Below are positions 16,807 to 25,872 of a DNA stretch of 64,000 nucleotides, one piece after another (position 1 is the stretch's first letter; every line of letters starts with the position of its first letter). This stretch comes from Noviherbaspirillum aerium (lineage in GTDB: Bacteria > Pseudomonadota > Gammaproteobacteria > Burkholderiales > Burkholderiaceae_D), in the NCBI RefSeq assembly GCF_008929045.1, contig NZ_VFAH01000019.1:43329-107328 (forward strand), written 5' to 3'. A program made the position numbers and the translations under genes. The notes beneath the pieces were generated by a model that saw only the letters and a program-made list of their open reading frames with translations, was not told the origin of the DNA and made no database searches.

Positions 16807-17427
16807 ATGAATCCGATTTCCGTCGATAACGTAGTCAGCACTTACCGCTTTTACGCCCCCCTTTACGACAGTCTCTTCGGCGCAGTGCTGGAGCCAGGCC
16901 GCCGTGCGCTGACCGAAGCCGTGAACACCATCCGGCCGGCTTCCATCCTCGAAGTCGGAGTCGGTACGGGATTGACCCTGGCCCGCTACCCCGCCTCGGC
17001 CTCGGTGGTGGGTATCGACATTTCCGACGAGATGCTCAACATCGCCCGCGACCGCGCGGCGAAGATGCCCGAGCGCAGCATCCATCTCGCCGCCATGAAT
17101 GCCGAGGCGATGGACTTTCCGGATCATTCCTTCGACTGCGTGGCCATTCCCTATGTGCTCTCCGTCACGCCGCATCCCGAGCGGCTGGTCGCCGAGATAC
17201 GCCGCGTCTGCCGCAAGGACGGCACCATCCTCATTGTCAACCACTTCAGCGGCAGCCGCTTCTGGTGGTTCATGGAACGCGCGGTGCACAAGCTGGCCAA
17301 CCGCATCGGCTTCCGCTCGAGCTTCTGTTTCGACGAGCAGATCCTGAAATACGACTGGAAGATCGAGTCGGTCAAGAAGGTGAACCTGTTCGGTCTGTCG
17401 CGGCTGGTGACGATACGCAATACCTGA
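16807..17427 (+). CDS. Class I SAM methyltransferase, PmtA-like
   Basis: 206 residues from ATG 16807. SAM-binding motif I is ILEVGVGTGLTLARYP (~45-60), with the acidic residue of motif II in VVGIDISDEML. The end of the fold has LRLVAEIRRVCRKDGTILIVNHF-like segments (ERLVAEIRRVCRKDG). The start VVSTYRFYAPLYDSLFG and the late RNRIGFRSSF-like part resemble bacterial phosphatidylethanolamine N-methyltransferases (PmtA), so a lipid head-group methylation role is plausible but not certain. Encoded alone. Confidence 0.75.
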   Translation: MNPISVDNVVSTYRFYAPLYDSLFGAVLEPGRRALTEAVNTIRPASILEVGVGTGLTLARYPASASVVGIDISDEMLNIARDRAAKMPERSIHLAAMNAEAMDFPDHSFDCVAIPYVLSVTPHPERLVAEIRRVCRKDGTILIVNHFSGSRFWWFMERAVHKLANRIGFRSSFCFDEQILKYDWKIESVKKVNLFGLSRLVTIRNT

Positions 17428-17598
17428 GCGGCGAACCAGGCGAGCGAGGAGCAGGGTCCGGGCGGCTTTCTGCGGGACTCGATCCGGACCGGTAGAATGT
17501 GGCCGCATGGCGGGCGCGATGCATGAGAACGGGATGGAATCTCCCGGCGCCCCGATCATCGAATACCCACGATCAATCTACCGCTCAGGAGCCTCTCA

Positions 17599-18705
17599 AT
17601 GAAAACCAAAGCCGCGATCGCCTGGAAGGCCGGCGCCCCTCTTTCCGTGGAAGAAGTCGATCTCGACGGCCCGCGCGCCGGCGAGGTGCTGATTGAAGTC
17701 AAGGCGACCGGCATCTGCCATACCGATTACTACACGCTCTCGGGCGCCGATCCGGAAGGAATCTTCCCCGCCATTCTCGGCCATGAAGGCGCGGGCATCG
17801 TGGTTGACGTCGGCCCCGACGTGCGCTCGCTGAAGAAGGGCGACCACGTCATTCCGCTGTACACGCCGGAATGCCGCCAGTGCAAGTTCTGCCTGTCGCG
17901 CAAGACCAATCTCTGCCAGGCCATCCGTTCCACGCAGGGCAAGGGCCTGATGCCGGACGGCAGCAGCCGCTTCTCGATCGGCGGCAAGCCCATCTTCCAC
18001 TACATGGGCACGTCGACCTTCGCCAACCACATCGTGGTGCCGGAGATCGCGGTGGCCAAGATCCGCTCCGACGCGCCCTTCGACAAGGTCTGCTACATCG
18101 GCTGCGGCGTCACCACCGGCGTCGGCGCGGTGCTGTTCACTGCCAAGGTGGAAGCCGGCGCCACTGTCGCGGTGTTCGGCCTTGGCGGCATCGGCCTGAA
18201 CGTGATCCAGGCGGCGAAGATGGTGGGCGCCGACAAGATCATCGGCATCGATCTCAACCCGGCGCGCGAAGAGATGGCGCGCAAGTTCGGCATGACCCAC
18301 TTCCTCAATCCGAAGGATCATGAAAACATCGTCGACGCGATCGTCCAATTGACCGACGGCGGCGTCGATTACTCGTTCGAATGCATCGGCAACACCAAGG
18401 TCATGCGCCAGGCGCTGGAGTGCTGCCACAAGGGCTGGGGCAAGTCGATCATCATCGGCGTGGCAGAAGCCGGCGCCGAGATCAGCACCCGTCCCTTCCA
18501 GCTCGTCACCGGCCGCGAATGGAAAGGCTCCGCCTTCGGCGGCGCCCGCGGCCGCACCGACGTGCCGAAGATCGTCGACTGGTACATGGAAGGCAAGATC
18601 AACATCGACGACCTGATCACCCACAAGCTCAGCCTCGACCAGATCAATGAAGGCTTCGACCTGATGAAGCGCGGCGAGTCGATCCGGTCGGTGGTGATGT
18701 ATTAA
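17599..18705 (+). CDS. frmA: S-(hydroxymethyl)glutathione dehydrogenase (class III alcohol dehydrogenase)
   Basis: 368 residues, full length for class III zinc alcohol dehydrogenase. Catalytic-zinc motif [22 protein letters not shown], the structural-zinc four-Cys loop [15 protein letters not shown], and the NAD site [22 protein letters not shown] are all present. It oxidises S-hydroxymethylglutathione (formaldehyde plus glutathione) to S-formylglutathione with NAD+. The next gene on the strand encodes S-formylglutathione hydrolase, completing the pathway; a structured repeat lies between them. Confidence 0.95.
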   Translation: MKTKAAIAWKAGAPLSVEEVDLDGPRAGEVLIEVKATGICHTDYYTLSGADPEGIFPAILGHEGAGIVVDVGPDVRSLKKGDHVIPLYTPECRQCKFCLSRKTNLCQAIRSTQGKGLMPDGSSRFSIGGKPIFHYMGTSTFANHIVVPEIAVAKIRSDAPFDKVCYIGCGVTTGVGAVLFTAKVEAGATVAVFGLGGIGLNVIQAAKMVGADKIIGIDLNPAREEMARKFGMTHFLNPKDHENIVDAIVQLTDGGVDYSFECIGNTKVMRQALECCHKGWGKSIIIGVAEAGAEISTRPFQLVTGREWKGSAFGGARGRTDVPKIVDWYMEGKINIDDLITHKLSLDQINEGFDLMKRGESIRSVVMY

Positions 18706-18777
18706 ACGGTAAGGCAGCAAGCACAACAGAAGCAACACAGGCAACACCAGCAAGACCAGCAAGACCAGCAAGACCTC

Positions 18778-18805
18778 CTGCCGCAGCCACTAAAGGCTGT
18801 GGCAG
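18778..18805 (+). terminator. Hairpin after frmA
   Basis: Arms ctgccgcagcc / ggctgtggcag with one G-T wobble, 6-nt loop, 70 bases past the frmA stop. No T-run; it may form part of the following structured repeat rather than a true terminator. Upstream of it is a short triple repeat of accagcaag. Confidence 0.4.
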
Positions 18806-18833
18806 TAGACCGCTTGCAAGCAGCCGAAAAAGC

Positions 18834-19017
18834 GCGGGTAGAAGCGGATAAGAAGTGAAACCTGTCTGAGCCCGCAGGGCGAGTTTGTTTCACTTCCCGC
18901 TTCTACCCGTGCTTCTTCGGGAACCCGAAGGGCTGCTTGCCTGCGGCCGCCTTTCTTTGCTTACTTTCTTTGGCGGAGCAAAGAAAGTGAGCGGCTGCCG
19001 GGCCGCCCCCGGCAAGC
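18834..19017 (+). repeat. Structured multi-hairpin repeat, copy A (between frmA and fghA)
   Basis: Same architecture as three other copies in the window. Hairpin 1: outer arms 18835-18847 / 18897-18909 (cgggtagaagcgg / ccgcttctacccg) and inner arms 18852-18861 / 18887-18896 (gaagtgaaac / gtttcacttc) close a loop with the conserved CTGTCTGAG...GAGTTT. Hairpin 2: cttcgggaacccgaag. Hairpin 3: 18963-18972 / 18979-18988 (actttctttg / caaagaaagt). Hairpin 4: gccggg / cccggc. This copy lacks the 5' module aggctgt...ccccctttgcc of the others. Confidence 0.85.
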
Positions 19018-19106
19018 ATCAACGAAGAACCAGACGTTTGGCTTCACCGAAGAAAAGCCGAAAAACACCCCCTTCAGCAACCTTCACTCATGCCCAAGGT
19101 GCCGAC

Positions 19107-19952
19107 ATGCTAGAAATCCTCTCCGAACACCGCTGCTTCAACGGCATCCAGTCCTACTACCGCCACGACTCCGAAACCATCGGCCTGCCGATGCGTTTCT
19201 CCGTCTTCCACCCTCCCGTGGAACGCAAGGAAATGGTCCCCGTCCTGTTCTACCTCGCCGGCCTGACCTGCACCGAAGAGACCTTCATGATCAAGGCCGG
19301 CGCCCAGCGCCATGCCGCCGAGCACGGCATCATGCTCGTCACCTGCGACACCAGCCCGCGCAACACCGGCATCGAAGGCGCCGACAAGGACTGGGACTTC
19401 GGCCACGGCGCCGGATTCTATCTCGACGCGACACAGGAACCCTGGAGCAGACATTTCAGGATGGAGACCTATGTCACGGAGGAGCTGCGCAACCTCGTCA
19501 TCAATGAATTCAATGTCGAGGAACGCTGCATGGGCATCTTCGGCCATTCGATGGGCGGCCATGGCGCGCTGACCCTGGCGCTGCGCCATCCGGATAAATA
19601 CTGTTCGGTATCGGCCTTCGCTCCGATCGCCGCGCCCGTCCAGTGTCCCTGGGGACAGAAAGCCTTCGGCAACTATCTCGGCGACGATCGCGAGGCATGG
19701 AAGGAGCATGATGCCAGCGAACTGATGAAGCGCCGCACCACACCCTTCCCCAAGGGCATCCTGATCGACCAGGGCCTGGGGGACAAATTCCTGGATGAGC
19801 AATTGCTGCCGGCGGAGTTCGAGCAGGCATGCAGGCAGGCAGGGCAGCCGCTGACGTTACGGCGCCATGAGGGATATGACCATGGGTATTACTTCATTGC
19901 GAGCTTCATGGAAGATCACTTGAAGTTCCACAAGGAGAACTTGGGAAGGTGA
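19107..19952 (+). CDS. fghA: S-formylglutathione hydrolase
   Basis: 281 residues from ATG 19107 (MLEILSEHRCF), the usual family length; the open frame upstream is not coding. Esterase-D fold motifs: FYLAGLTCTEETFMIKAGAQ, the nucleophile GHSMGGHGAL (Ser in G-x-S-x-G), the acid region LIDQGLGDKFLDEQLLP and the final His in HEGYDHGYYFI. It hydrolyses S-formylglutathione to formate and glutathione, the step after frmA. A 400-base spacer with a structured repeat separates the two genes. Confidence 0.95.
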   Translation: MLEILSEHRCFNGIQSYYRHDSETIGLPMRFSVFHPPVERKEMVPVLFYLAGLTCTEETFMIKAGAQRHAAEHGIMLVTCDTSPRNTGIEGADKDWDFGHGAGFYLDATQEPWSRHFRMETYVTEELRNLVINEFNVEERCMGIFGHSMGGHGALTLALRHPDKYCSVSAFAPIAAPVQCPWGQKAFGNYLGDDREAWKEHDASELMKRRTTPFPKGILIDQGLGDKFLDEQLLPAEFEQACRQAGQPLTLRRHEGYDHGYYFIASFMEDHLKFHKENLGR

Positions 19953-20082
19953 GGCGGCGGATGTTGCGGAGCCTGCCTTGTGACGCAGGGTCATTCAGCC
20001 CTTAAGAGCGTCTGTCGAAATGACGATGGCTGGGGCTCCAATAACCTTTTCGCTGCCACCACCGCCCTCACCCCAACCCCAA

Positions 20083-20176
20083 CCCCTCTCCCGCCTGCGG
20101 GAGAGGGGCTCTCAAACACTCTCAAACACTGCAGGCGATATGCGCAAACTCCCTTCTCCCGCAGGCGGGAGAAGGG
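20083..20176. repeat. Paired CTCTCCCGC hairpins (copy 1)
   Basis: Two adjacent palindromes: 20083-20108 (cccctctcccgc / gcgggagagggg) and 20151-20176 (cccttctcccgc / gcgggagaaggg). They are bracketed by ctcacccc and ggggatgag, which can also pair to give a cruciform. Located between fghA and the malic enzyme gene, whose 3' ends face each other, so it may also work as a bidirectional terminator. Confidence 0.7.
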
Positions 20177-20221
20177 CCGGGGATGAGGGGCGTCGCCAAG
20201 ACCAGCAACAGCAACATCAGC

Positions 20222-21448
20222 TCAAAGCAGAGTCTTCGCCAGCGCCTCCAGCTGCGCGCGGTAGACCCCGGCATCCAGCGTCTTGCGCGCCACGCCGCTG
20301 GCCTGCGCCGCTTCCGCGATGCGCGGCGTCACGCCCGTCAGCAGGCGCTTGTCGAGCAGCGTCGGCACGATGTACTGGCGTCCGAACTGGTCATCGCTGC
20401 GCGCCATTTCCGCCAGCGCGACAACGCAGGCGCGCTTCATGTCCTGGTTGATGGTCTTGGCTCCCGTGTCCAGCGCGGCGCGGAACAGGTAGGGGAAGCA
20501 CAGCGCATTGTTGATCTGGTTCGGATAGTCCGAACGGCCGGTGGCGATGATTGCATCCGGCGCGACTTCGCGGATCAGCTCGGGCCGCAGTTCCGGCTCG
20601 GGGTTGGCAAGCGCGAACACGATGGGCCTGGCCGCCATTTTCTTCACGTCTTCCTGCTTGAGCAGGCCGGGGCCGGACAGGCCCAGGAAAACATCGGCCA
20701 TGCCGATGACATCGGAGAGCGTCTTGGCATCGGTCTTCTGCGCCCAGGCGCGCTTTTCTTCGGTGAGCTCGCGGTCGGTGGTGAGCACGCCGCGGCTGTC
20801 GCAGACATAGACGTTCTCGCGCCTGACGCCGAGATCGACCAGCATCTCCAGGCAGGCGATCGCCGCCGCGCCGGCGCCGGAACAGACGACCCTCGCCAGC
20901 GAGATGTCGCGCCCGGTCAAGTGCATCGCATTGAGGAAGCCGGTGCCGACCACGATGGCCGTGCCGTGCTGGTCGTCATGGAAGACCGGAATGTCCAGCC
21001 GCTCGCGCAGCGTCTTCTCGACGTAGAAACATTCGGGCGCCTTGATGTCTTCCAGGTTGATGCCGCCGAAGGTGGGATGCAGCGCGGCGATGATCTCGAC
21101 CAGCTTCTCCGGGTCGGTCTCGTCGATCTCGATGTCGAAGGAATCGATGCCGGCAAACTTCTTGAACAGCACCGCCTTGCCTTCCATGACCGGCTTGCCG
21201 GCCAGCGCGCCGATGTCGCCGAGGCCGAGCACCGCGGTGCCGTTGGTGATCACGCCGACCAGGTTGCCCTTGGCGGTGTATTCGTAGGCCTTGGCCGGGT
21301 CCTTGTTGATTTCCACGCACGGCGCTGCCACGCCCGGAGAGTAGGCCAGCGACAGGTCCGCCTGGCTGGCGACCGGCTTGGTGACCTGGATGGCGATCTT
21401 GCCCCGCTGTCCGGCGGCATGGTACTCAAGTGCTTGTTGTTCCAGCAT
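20222..21448 (-). CDS. NADP-dependent malic enzyme, short form
   Basis: 408 residues from ATG 21448 ([13 protein letters not shown]). Malic enzyme motifs: [37 protein letters not shown], the metal site [21 protein letters not shown], and FALANPEPE. It would convert malate to pyruvate and CO2. The sequence is of the MaeB class, but the ~330-residue C-terminal phosphotransacetylase-like domain found in most proteobacterial MaeB is absent; the reading frame ends cleanly after ...[10 protein letters not shown] natural short form is therefore more likely than a frameshift. Confidence 0.9.
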   Translation of the reverse strand: MLEQQALEYHAAGQRGKIAIQVTKPVASQADLSLAYSPGVAAPCVEINKDPAKAYEYTAKGNLVGVITNGTAVLGLGDIGALAGKPVMEGKAVLFKKFAGIDSFDIEIDETDPEKLVEIIAALHPTFGGINLEDIKAPECFYVEKTLRERLDIPVFHDDQHGTAIVVGTGFLNAMHLTGRDISLARVVCSGAGAAAIACLEMLVDLGVRRENVYVCDSRGVLTTDRELTEEKRAWAQKTDAKTLSDVIGMADVFLGLSGPGLLKQEDVKKMAARPIVFALANPEPELRPELIREVAPDAIIATGRSDYPNQINNALCFPYLFRAALDTGAKTINQDMKRACVVALAEMARSDDQFGRQYIVPTLLDKRLLTGVTPRIAEAAQASGVARKTLDAGVYRAQLEALAKTLL

Positions 21449-22052
21449 ATCTATTCTTTTCTTTTCTTCGCAATGGATGAGTGATCGGCGCATGCCTCTC
21501 CCAGCGGGGCATGCGCGGCGACGCCGGGCCGGCGATCCGGGGACGGCTGCGGCCGTGCCCTGTCATGCGTCTTGCCCGTGCGTCCTGTCTTTACGGCGTA
21601 TTTACGGCGTATTCACGGCATATTGGCGCCGTGGTGCGGCATTCCCTGACTGCGCTGGTGGCGGCAGGCCGGGAAGGCAACGTTGGAATGGGTGTGCAAA
21701 CGTTTTCGCCAGCGTTTGCGGTGCGCACGGGAATTGGTAATGTCCCGGCGTGCCGTGGAAGGTGCTGCCGCGACAATGCGGGCCGGCACCGGCTTTCCCG
21801 CGGATAGGAGAAAGCGGTCAAACAGCGCTCCCGCCGCATCGGTCGATCGGTCGCACCGATGCGGCGGGAGCGCTAGCCTAGCATAATCTTCCGACACGGG
21901 TGAAGCCGCCACGCGCCGCACCGGTGCAGGCGCCGGGATCATGCCGCCCCGCCGCGGTGCAGGACGAGATGCCGACAGGTGCGAAATCAGGCCAGGATGG
22001 ATGGTACGGAATCTGCTTTCCACAAAGAAACTTACGTTGCAATGGAGCAGCC
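21449..22052. other. Intergenic region upstream of malic enzyme and MCP-like genes
   Basis: About 600 bases between divergent genes. It holds a short direct repeat (tttacggcgta twice, ~21592-21612), a gcaaacg/cgtttgc half-site pair around 21696-21720, and a perfect 19-bp palindrome at 21824-21874. Small open frames here have no ribosome sites or recognisable products. Confidence 0.5.
21824..21874. repeat. Perfect 19-bp inverted repeat
   Basis: Arms agcgctcccgccgcatcgg (21824-21842) and its exact complement (21856-21874) with a 13-nt loop. GC-rich; followed by agcctagcataatctt. It could be a terminator, an operator or a protein-binding cruciform; it is far from both flanking stop codons because the genes diverge. 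Confidence 0.8.
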
Positions 22053-22736
22053 ATGACCCAGACCAGTCTCGCCAAGCCGTCACTGCCGACGGCTCCTTCC
22101 GCCAAAGTCAAACTGTCCGGCGAACTGTTCGCCTCGATGATCAACCTGTCCGGCCGGCGCCGCTTCACTTCCCAGCGGCTGGTCCTGTATGCGGTGCTGG
22201 CATCGCTCGGCCACGAGAACGCCATCGGCACTTCGCGCGATGCGCTCAAGCTGTTTACCGATGCCCATCTGGCGCTGGTCAATGGCAATGAACAGATTCC
22301 GGGCGTGTTCTGCCCCGAACTGCAGGCGGCTTACTTCGGCAGCGCGCAGGGCGACCGCCAGATTCGCGGCTTCATTGACCTGGCGGGACGCTGTCTCGAT
22401 GCCATCGGCGCGGGCGCGCGCCAGGCGCCCGCGCTGCTGGAACAGCTGGTCGGCGAAGCCACGCCGCTGCTGTCGGTACTGAACCGGCTGACGCAGGTCT
22501 ACGAGGAATTATCAAAGAAGCATGCCTCGCAGGTGCGCAGGCAGCTGCACGGCATCATGAGCGACATCGAATCCATCGCGCGGCAGGCGCGCATGGTGTC
22601 CTTCAATGCGCAGATCGTGGCGGCGCGCGCGGGGCAGGCCGGCAAGGAGTTTTCGGTGGTGGCGGGCGTACTGTCGGATATCACCGGCGAAATCGACGGC
22701 CTGGTGCATGAAGCCCTGAACAGTTCGGTGGCATGA
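22053..22736 (+). CDS. Soluble MCP-like signalling protein
   Basis: 227 residues from ATG 22053 with a GGAG ribosome site. The last ~60 residues contain the tip-type sequence of methyl-accepting chemotaxis proteins: IARQARMVSFNAQIVAARAGQAGKEFSVVAG, ending ITGEIDGLVHEAL. There are no membrane helices and no HAMP domain; residues 1-150 are a mainly helical region without a known sensor domain. Only one side of the usual four-helix bundle is present, so it may dimerise to make a minimal receptor or compete for CheW/CheA. Encoded alone. Confidence 0.65.
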   Translation: MTQTSLAKPSLPTAPSAKVKLSGELFASMINLSGRRRFTSQRLVLYAVLASLGHENAIGTSRDALKLFTDAHLALVNGNEQIPGVFCPELQAAYFGSAQGDRQIRGFIDLAGRCLDAIGAGARQAPALLEQLVGEATPLLSVLNRLTQVYEELSKKHASQVRRQLHGIMSDIESIARQARMVSFNAQIVAARAGQAGKEFSVVAGVLSDITGEIDGLVHEALNSSVA

Positions 22737-22777
22737 CGGCGTTGCCGGGCAATGCCGGCAATCTCGTCAATCCGGAC

Positions 22778-23140
22778 TCAGCGAAACGCCTCGGCAAGCG
22801 ACATGACGCGCGGCGTGAACTCGATATTGAACTTGCCCAGCGCCTCGGTCAGCTGGGCGAGATTGGACTCCTTCTCCGCCGCGGTCCAGCCCTCGAAGAT
22901 ATCCGTGCCCGCCTTCTGGAAATGCATGTCGACGATCTTTTTACCGTCGTGGTGGGTATAGGGCTTGGACAGCACCTGCTTGAAGCCGAGACCCTCGACC
23001 GCCTGGATGAATTCGGCGGGAGGATGGCTTGCATCGAGTGCGGTATAGATCATGAAAGTCTTGCCAGGCGGCTTGGCGGCGACATCAACCACATAGACGC
23101 CCGGCGCCACCGGCGCGGCAGTGCTCTTTAAAAATAACAT
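22778..23140 (-). CDS. Conserved-looking hypothetical protein
   Basis: 120 residues from ATG 23140 (MLFLKSTAAPVAPGVYVVDVAAKPPG), chosen over a longer frame because a GAGGACGGGG site precedes it. The protein is mixed alpha/beta and soluble, with a central YTHHDGKKIVDMHF strand and a helical C-terminus. No signal peptide or known motif. It converges on the MCP-like gene with a 41-base gap. Confidence 0.6.
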   Translation of the reverse strand: MLFLKSTAAPVAPGVYVVDVAAKPPGKTFMIYTALDASHPPAEFIQAVEGLGFKQVLSKPYTHHDGKKIVDMHFQKAGTDIFEGWTAAEKESNLAQLTEALGKFNIEFTPRVMSLAEAFR

Positions 23141-23356
23141 GTCCCCGTCCTCTTTCCATTGAGTGCGCCTTGATTGGCGCCTTGGCAACAAGCCATCCTT
23201 CGTGAAACGGCTTGCCATACAGCAATATGCCACAAATATAGCCGCGTTCAAACACCGCGGTGCAATTCGCAATTGATATGAGACTTCCCGGCTTCCTGGC
23301 CGGAACCGCCCGGAGTTTCAGAACCACACATAGCACTTCCACCAATTTTCCAGATC

Positions 23357-25009
23357 ATGGCACTGAAGCTCCCTTCATTTTTCGGAACCCGGCCTTCCCT
23401 CGAAGAACGGACCAGGGAAGCCGCCGCAGCCATTTCCGAACAGATCAAGCCGGCTCTGAAAGACATCGATGAAAGTCGCAAGAAGAACTTTCCAGGGGCC
23501 GAGAATTGGGGAGCCGCCAGCGCCCACATGCAGATCAAATCCGGCCAGGTGCTCAACGGCGCTGCGAAGCACTCGATGCAAACACAGCTGCTCGCCAAAG
23601 CGGTGGATCTGGCATCCCCGTCCAAGGCGATGAAAGAGGCGCGCTATCTCAAGCTCAGAAACAGGCTGGCGCTGGAGGTCAATGAGCAGTTGACGCTCGA
23701 AAAGCTGAGGGATACCCGCCTGGAGCTTGAAGTGATACATGAAAAACTGTCGGCCCTGGGCATGCCGAACCTGCCTCTGCCGAAACTTCCATCGCCCTAC
23801 GATTACGCGTTTCACCGCCTGGTGTCGACGGCAGACTATGAGCACGCCCGCGAGTCGTGGAACCGGCGGCTTCCGGGGAACGATGCCGAGCAAATCAGGA
23901 AGCTGTCGGAGCGGTTTGCGGCACTGAATCGGGAATACCTGATGCTGGACCTCGAGACGCCTTCCGGATTCCTCGTGGAAGCCGCGGCCAACAAATCGGA
24001 CTTGCAACACCTGGCGGAATTCCGGGACCGCATTGCGGCCTACGCGATAGCCCAAGCCATCAAGGATCGCGAGCCCGTCGAAGGTGCCGGGATATACCGG
24101 CTTCCTGAATTTTTCAAGCCGCACCTGGACTGGTATTTGGGAAGCCACCACTACGAACGGGCCTGCTACGCACTGGAGTCCGAACTGAGCCGGACGGGGC
24201 CTGACCCCCAAGCCCAGCTCCGCCTGCTGCAGCGTCATCACCGCAAGTATTCACGTACGGCGCGCCGCCTCAGCGACGACAGGCGTGTAAAGCTGAGTGA
24301 AAAGCTTGCCGAACTCAAGGCGAACCGTCCCTCCATCAAAATGAAGGCGGGAGAAAAGCCGGCCGGGATCTGGCAGCGCGACCGTTGGGGCGCGGTCTCG
24401 CCGAAAGAGCTGCAGGCGCGGCGTACCGTCTACCGCCATCGCCATGACGAGCTCAAGCATGCCTATGACACTCTTGAAAAATGCGAAAAGAAGCTTATCC
24501 GCCTGCAGAAGCTTGTCGAGCGGGAAGCCGAGCCGACACGGGAAGCGGTAGGACGATGGCAGGCCATGCTGACCCGGATCGCCGAGTCGCTGGGAATCGG
24601 TTCATCGGCGCAGGCGGCGGATACACCGGCCGGGCCCCACTCCTCCTTGCTGGAGACGCAGCGGCATGCCACGCACCGCAACGTCACCAAATTGCTGGCG
24701 CAGGTCCGTGAATGGAAGAGCCAGATTGAGTTGCCACCCGGGCTCGATGCAGAGATGCCGTCATCCGCAAACGGGGGCGTCCTGTCCGGCATTGCGAAGC
24801 AGATACGAGAGACCCGGTTTGCCGATGGCACTACGGTGGGAGCGGCTATAAAGAGCGCCACGTCGGCGCTGCGGGTCATGCACCGCTTTCCCTGGACCGT
24901 AAAGGTGCTGCTCGATTCCGCCGAATGGGTGGACGGAAAGATCAATCCCGAGTCCTCGGCCACCGGCAGCGCAGAACCGCAAACGGTACGCACGCGGCGG
25001 ACAAGCTGA
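23357..25009 (+). CDS. Large helical hypothetical protein
   Basis: 550 residues, soluble, rich in Ala/Glu/Arg/Leu, predicted by eye to be mostly alpha-helical with coiled-coil-like segments (ARRTVYRHRHDELKHAYDTL, ECEKKLIRLQKLVEREAE in pieces). No signal peptide, membrane segment or catalytic motif is recognised. The start has only a weak ribosome site, and codon use is like the neighbours. It has no operon partners: a divergent small gene upstream and an unrelated membrane-protein gene 185 bases downstream. A structural, effector-like or phage-remnant role cannot be told apart. Confidence 0.65.
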   Translation: MALKLPSFFGTRPSLEERTREAAAAISEQIKPALKDIDESRKKNFPGAENWGAASAHMQIKSGQVLNGAAKHSMQTQLLAKAVDLASPSKAMKEARYLKLRNRLALEVNEQLTLEKLRDTRLELEVIHEKLSALGMPNLPLPKLPSPYDYAFHRLVSTADYEHARESWNRRLPGNDAEQIRKLSERFAALNREYLMLDLETPSGFLVEAAANKSDLQHLAEFRDRIAAYAIAQAIKDREPVEGAGIYRLPEFFKPHLDWYLGSHHYERACYALESELSRTGPDPQAQLRLLQRHHRKYSRTARRLSDDRRVKLSEKLAELKANRPSIKMKAGEKPAGIWQRDRWGAVSPKELQARRTVYRHRHDELKHAYDTLEKCEKKLIRLQKLVEREAEPTREAVGRWQAMLTRIAESLGIGSSAQAADTPAGPHSSLLETQRHATHRNVTKLLAQVREWKSQIELPPGLDAEMPSSANGGVLSGIAKQIRETRFADGTTVGAAIKSATSALRVMHRFPWTVKVLLDSAEWVDGKINPESSATGSAEPQTVRTRRTS

Positions 25010-25194
25010 AATAGCGGCGCATCCCGGCGCCAAGCCGATGCAAAAACGCAGGCCGGTATTCACTTCGCGGCGTTTCTGTGCAATATTCGCAAGGTTTTCC
25101 CGGGGCGCCCTTCATGCCCTCATTGCCGACATGGCGCCGCATCGGGGACAACACAAGCCTTGCCGCCATCCCGGACCACCAACCATCGCCCGCC

Positions 25195-25872
25195 ATGTTC
25201 ATCGGTCATTACTCCGCCGCCTTCGCCGCCAAGCGCATCGCTCCCGCCCTGCCCCTGCCGCTGCTGTTCATCGCCTGCCAGATCATCGACATTGTCTGGG
25301 GTGCCTTGGTGCTGGCGGGCGTCGAGAAGCTGCGCATCGTGCCGGGCTTCACCGCGTCCAATGACCTGGACCTGTACTACATGCCCTATACCCACAGCCT
25401 GTCTTCCGCGCTGGCCTGGTCGCTGGGCGCCGCGCTGCTGTGCTGGCTCGCCACGCCGGGCAGTGCCGCCCGGCTGCGCACCGCGGTTGTCGTCGGCGTG
25501 ACGGTGTCGTCGCACTGGACGCTGGACCTGCTGGTGCATGTGCCCGACCTGCCGCTCTGGTTCGACAGCATGAAGGTGGGGCTGGGCTGGTGGAATTACC
25601 GGATCTTCGCGTTGGTGCTGGAGCTGGCGCTGCTTTGGCTGGCCATGGCGTTCTGCCTGCCGGTTGCCGGCGCGGCACGCAAAAAATACCTGGCGCTCGG
25701 CGGCGTGATGAGCGCGCTGCAGGTGGTCAGCCTGCTGCACCAGCCGCCCGAAGCGGCCAGCGTGGCACAGCAGCTGCTGCTGAGCTACCTGGCGCTGTCG
25801 GCGGCGGCATGGTGGATAGAGAAGACATCTACAGCATCTACAGCGGGAACGGCGCCAGCGGCGCAGCGCTAG
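25195..25872 (+). CDS. Multi-spanning membrane protein, unknown
   Basis: 225 residues from ATG 25195. Six to seven hydrophobic helices, with a conserved-looking YYMPYTHSLSSALAWSLG segment and VSSHWTLDLLVHVPDLPLW, where His and Asp residues sit at helix ends. This pattern is reminiscent of the membrane-bound metal-dependent hydrolase-like family (DUF457/YdjM), where HS and HxxxD motifs recur, but the match is weak. Its 3' end overlaps the convergent CMD-family gene by 35 bases. Confidence 0.65.
   Translation: MFIGHYSAAFAAKRIAPALPLPLLFIACQIIDIVWGALVLAGVEKLRIVPGFTASNDLDLYYMPYTHSLSSALAWSLGAALLCWLATPGSAARLRTAVVVGVTVSSHWTLDLLVHVPDLPLWFDSMKVGLGWWNYRIFALVLELALLWLAMAFCLPVAGAARKKYLALGGVMSALQVVSLLHQPPEAASVAQQLLLSYLALSAAAWWIEKTSTASTAGTAPAAQR

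Noticed and set aside
18885..19106. N-terminal extension of fghA through the structured repeat
   Set aside because: The extension translates the repeat hairpins; homologues begin at MLEILSEHRCF, and other repeat copies also give spurious frames.
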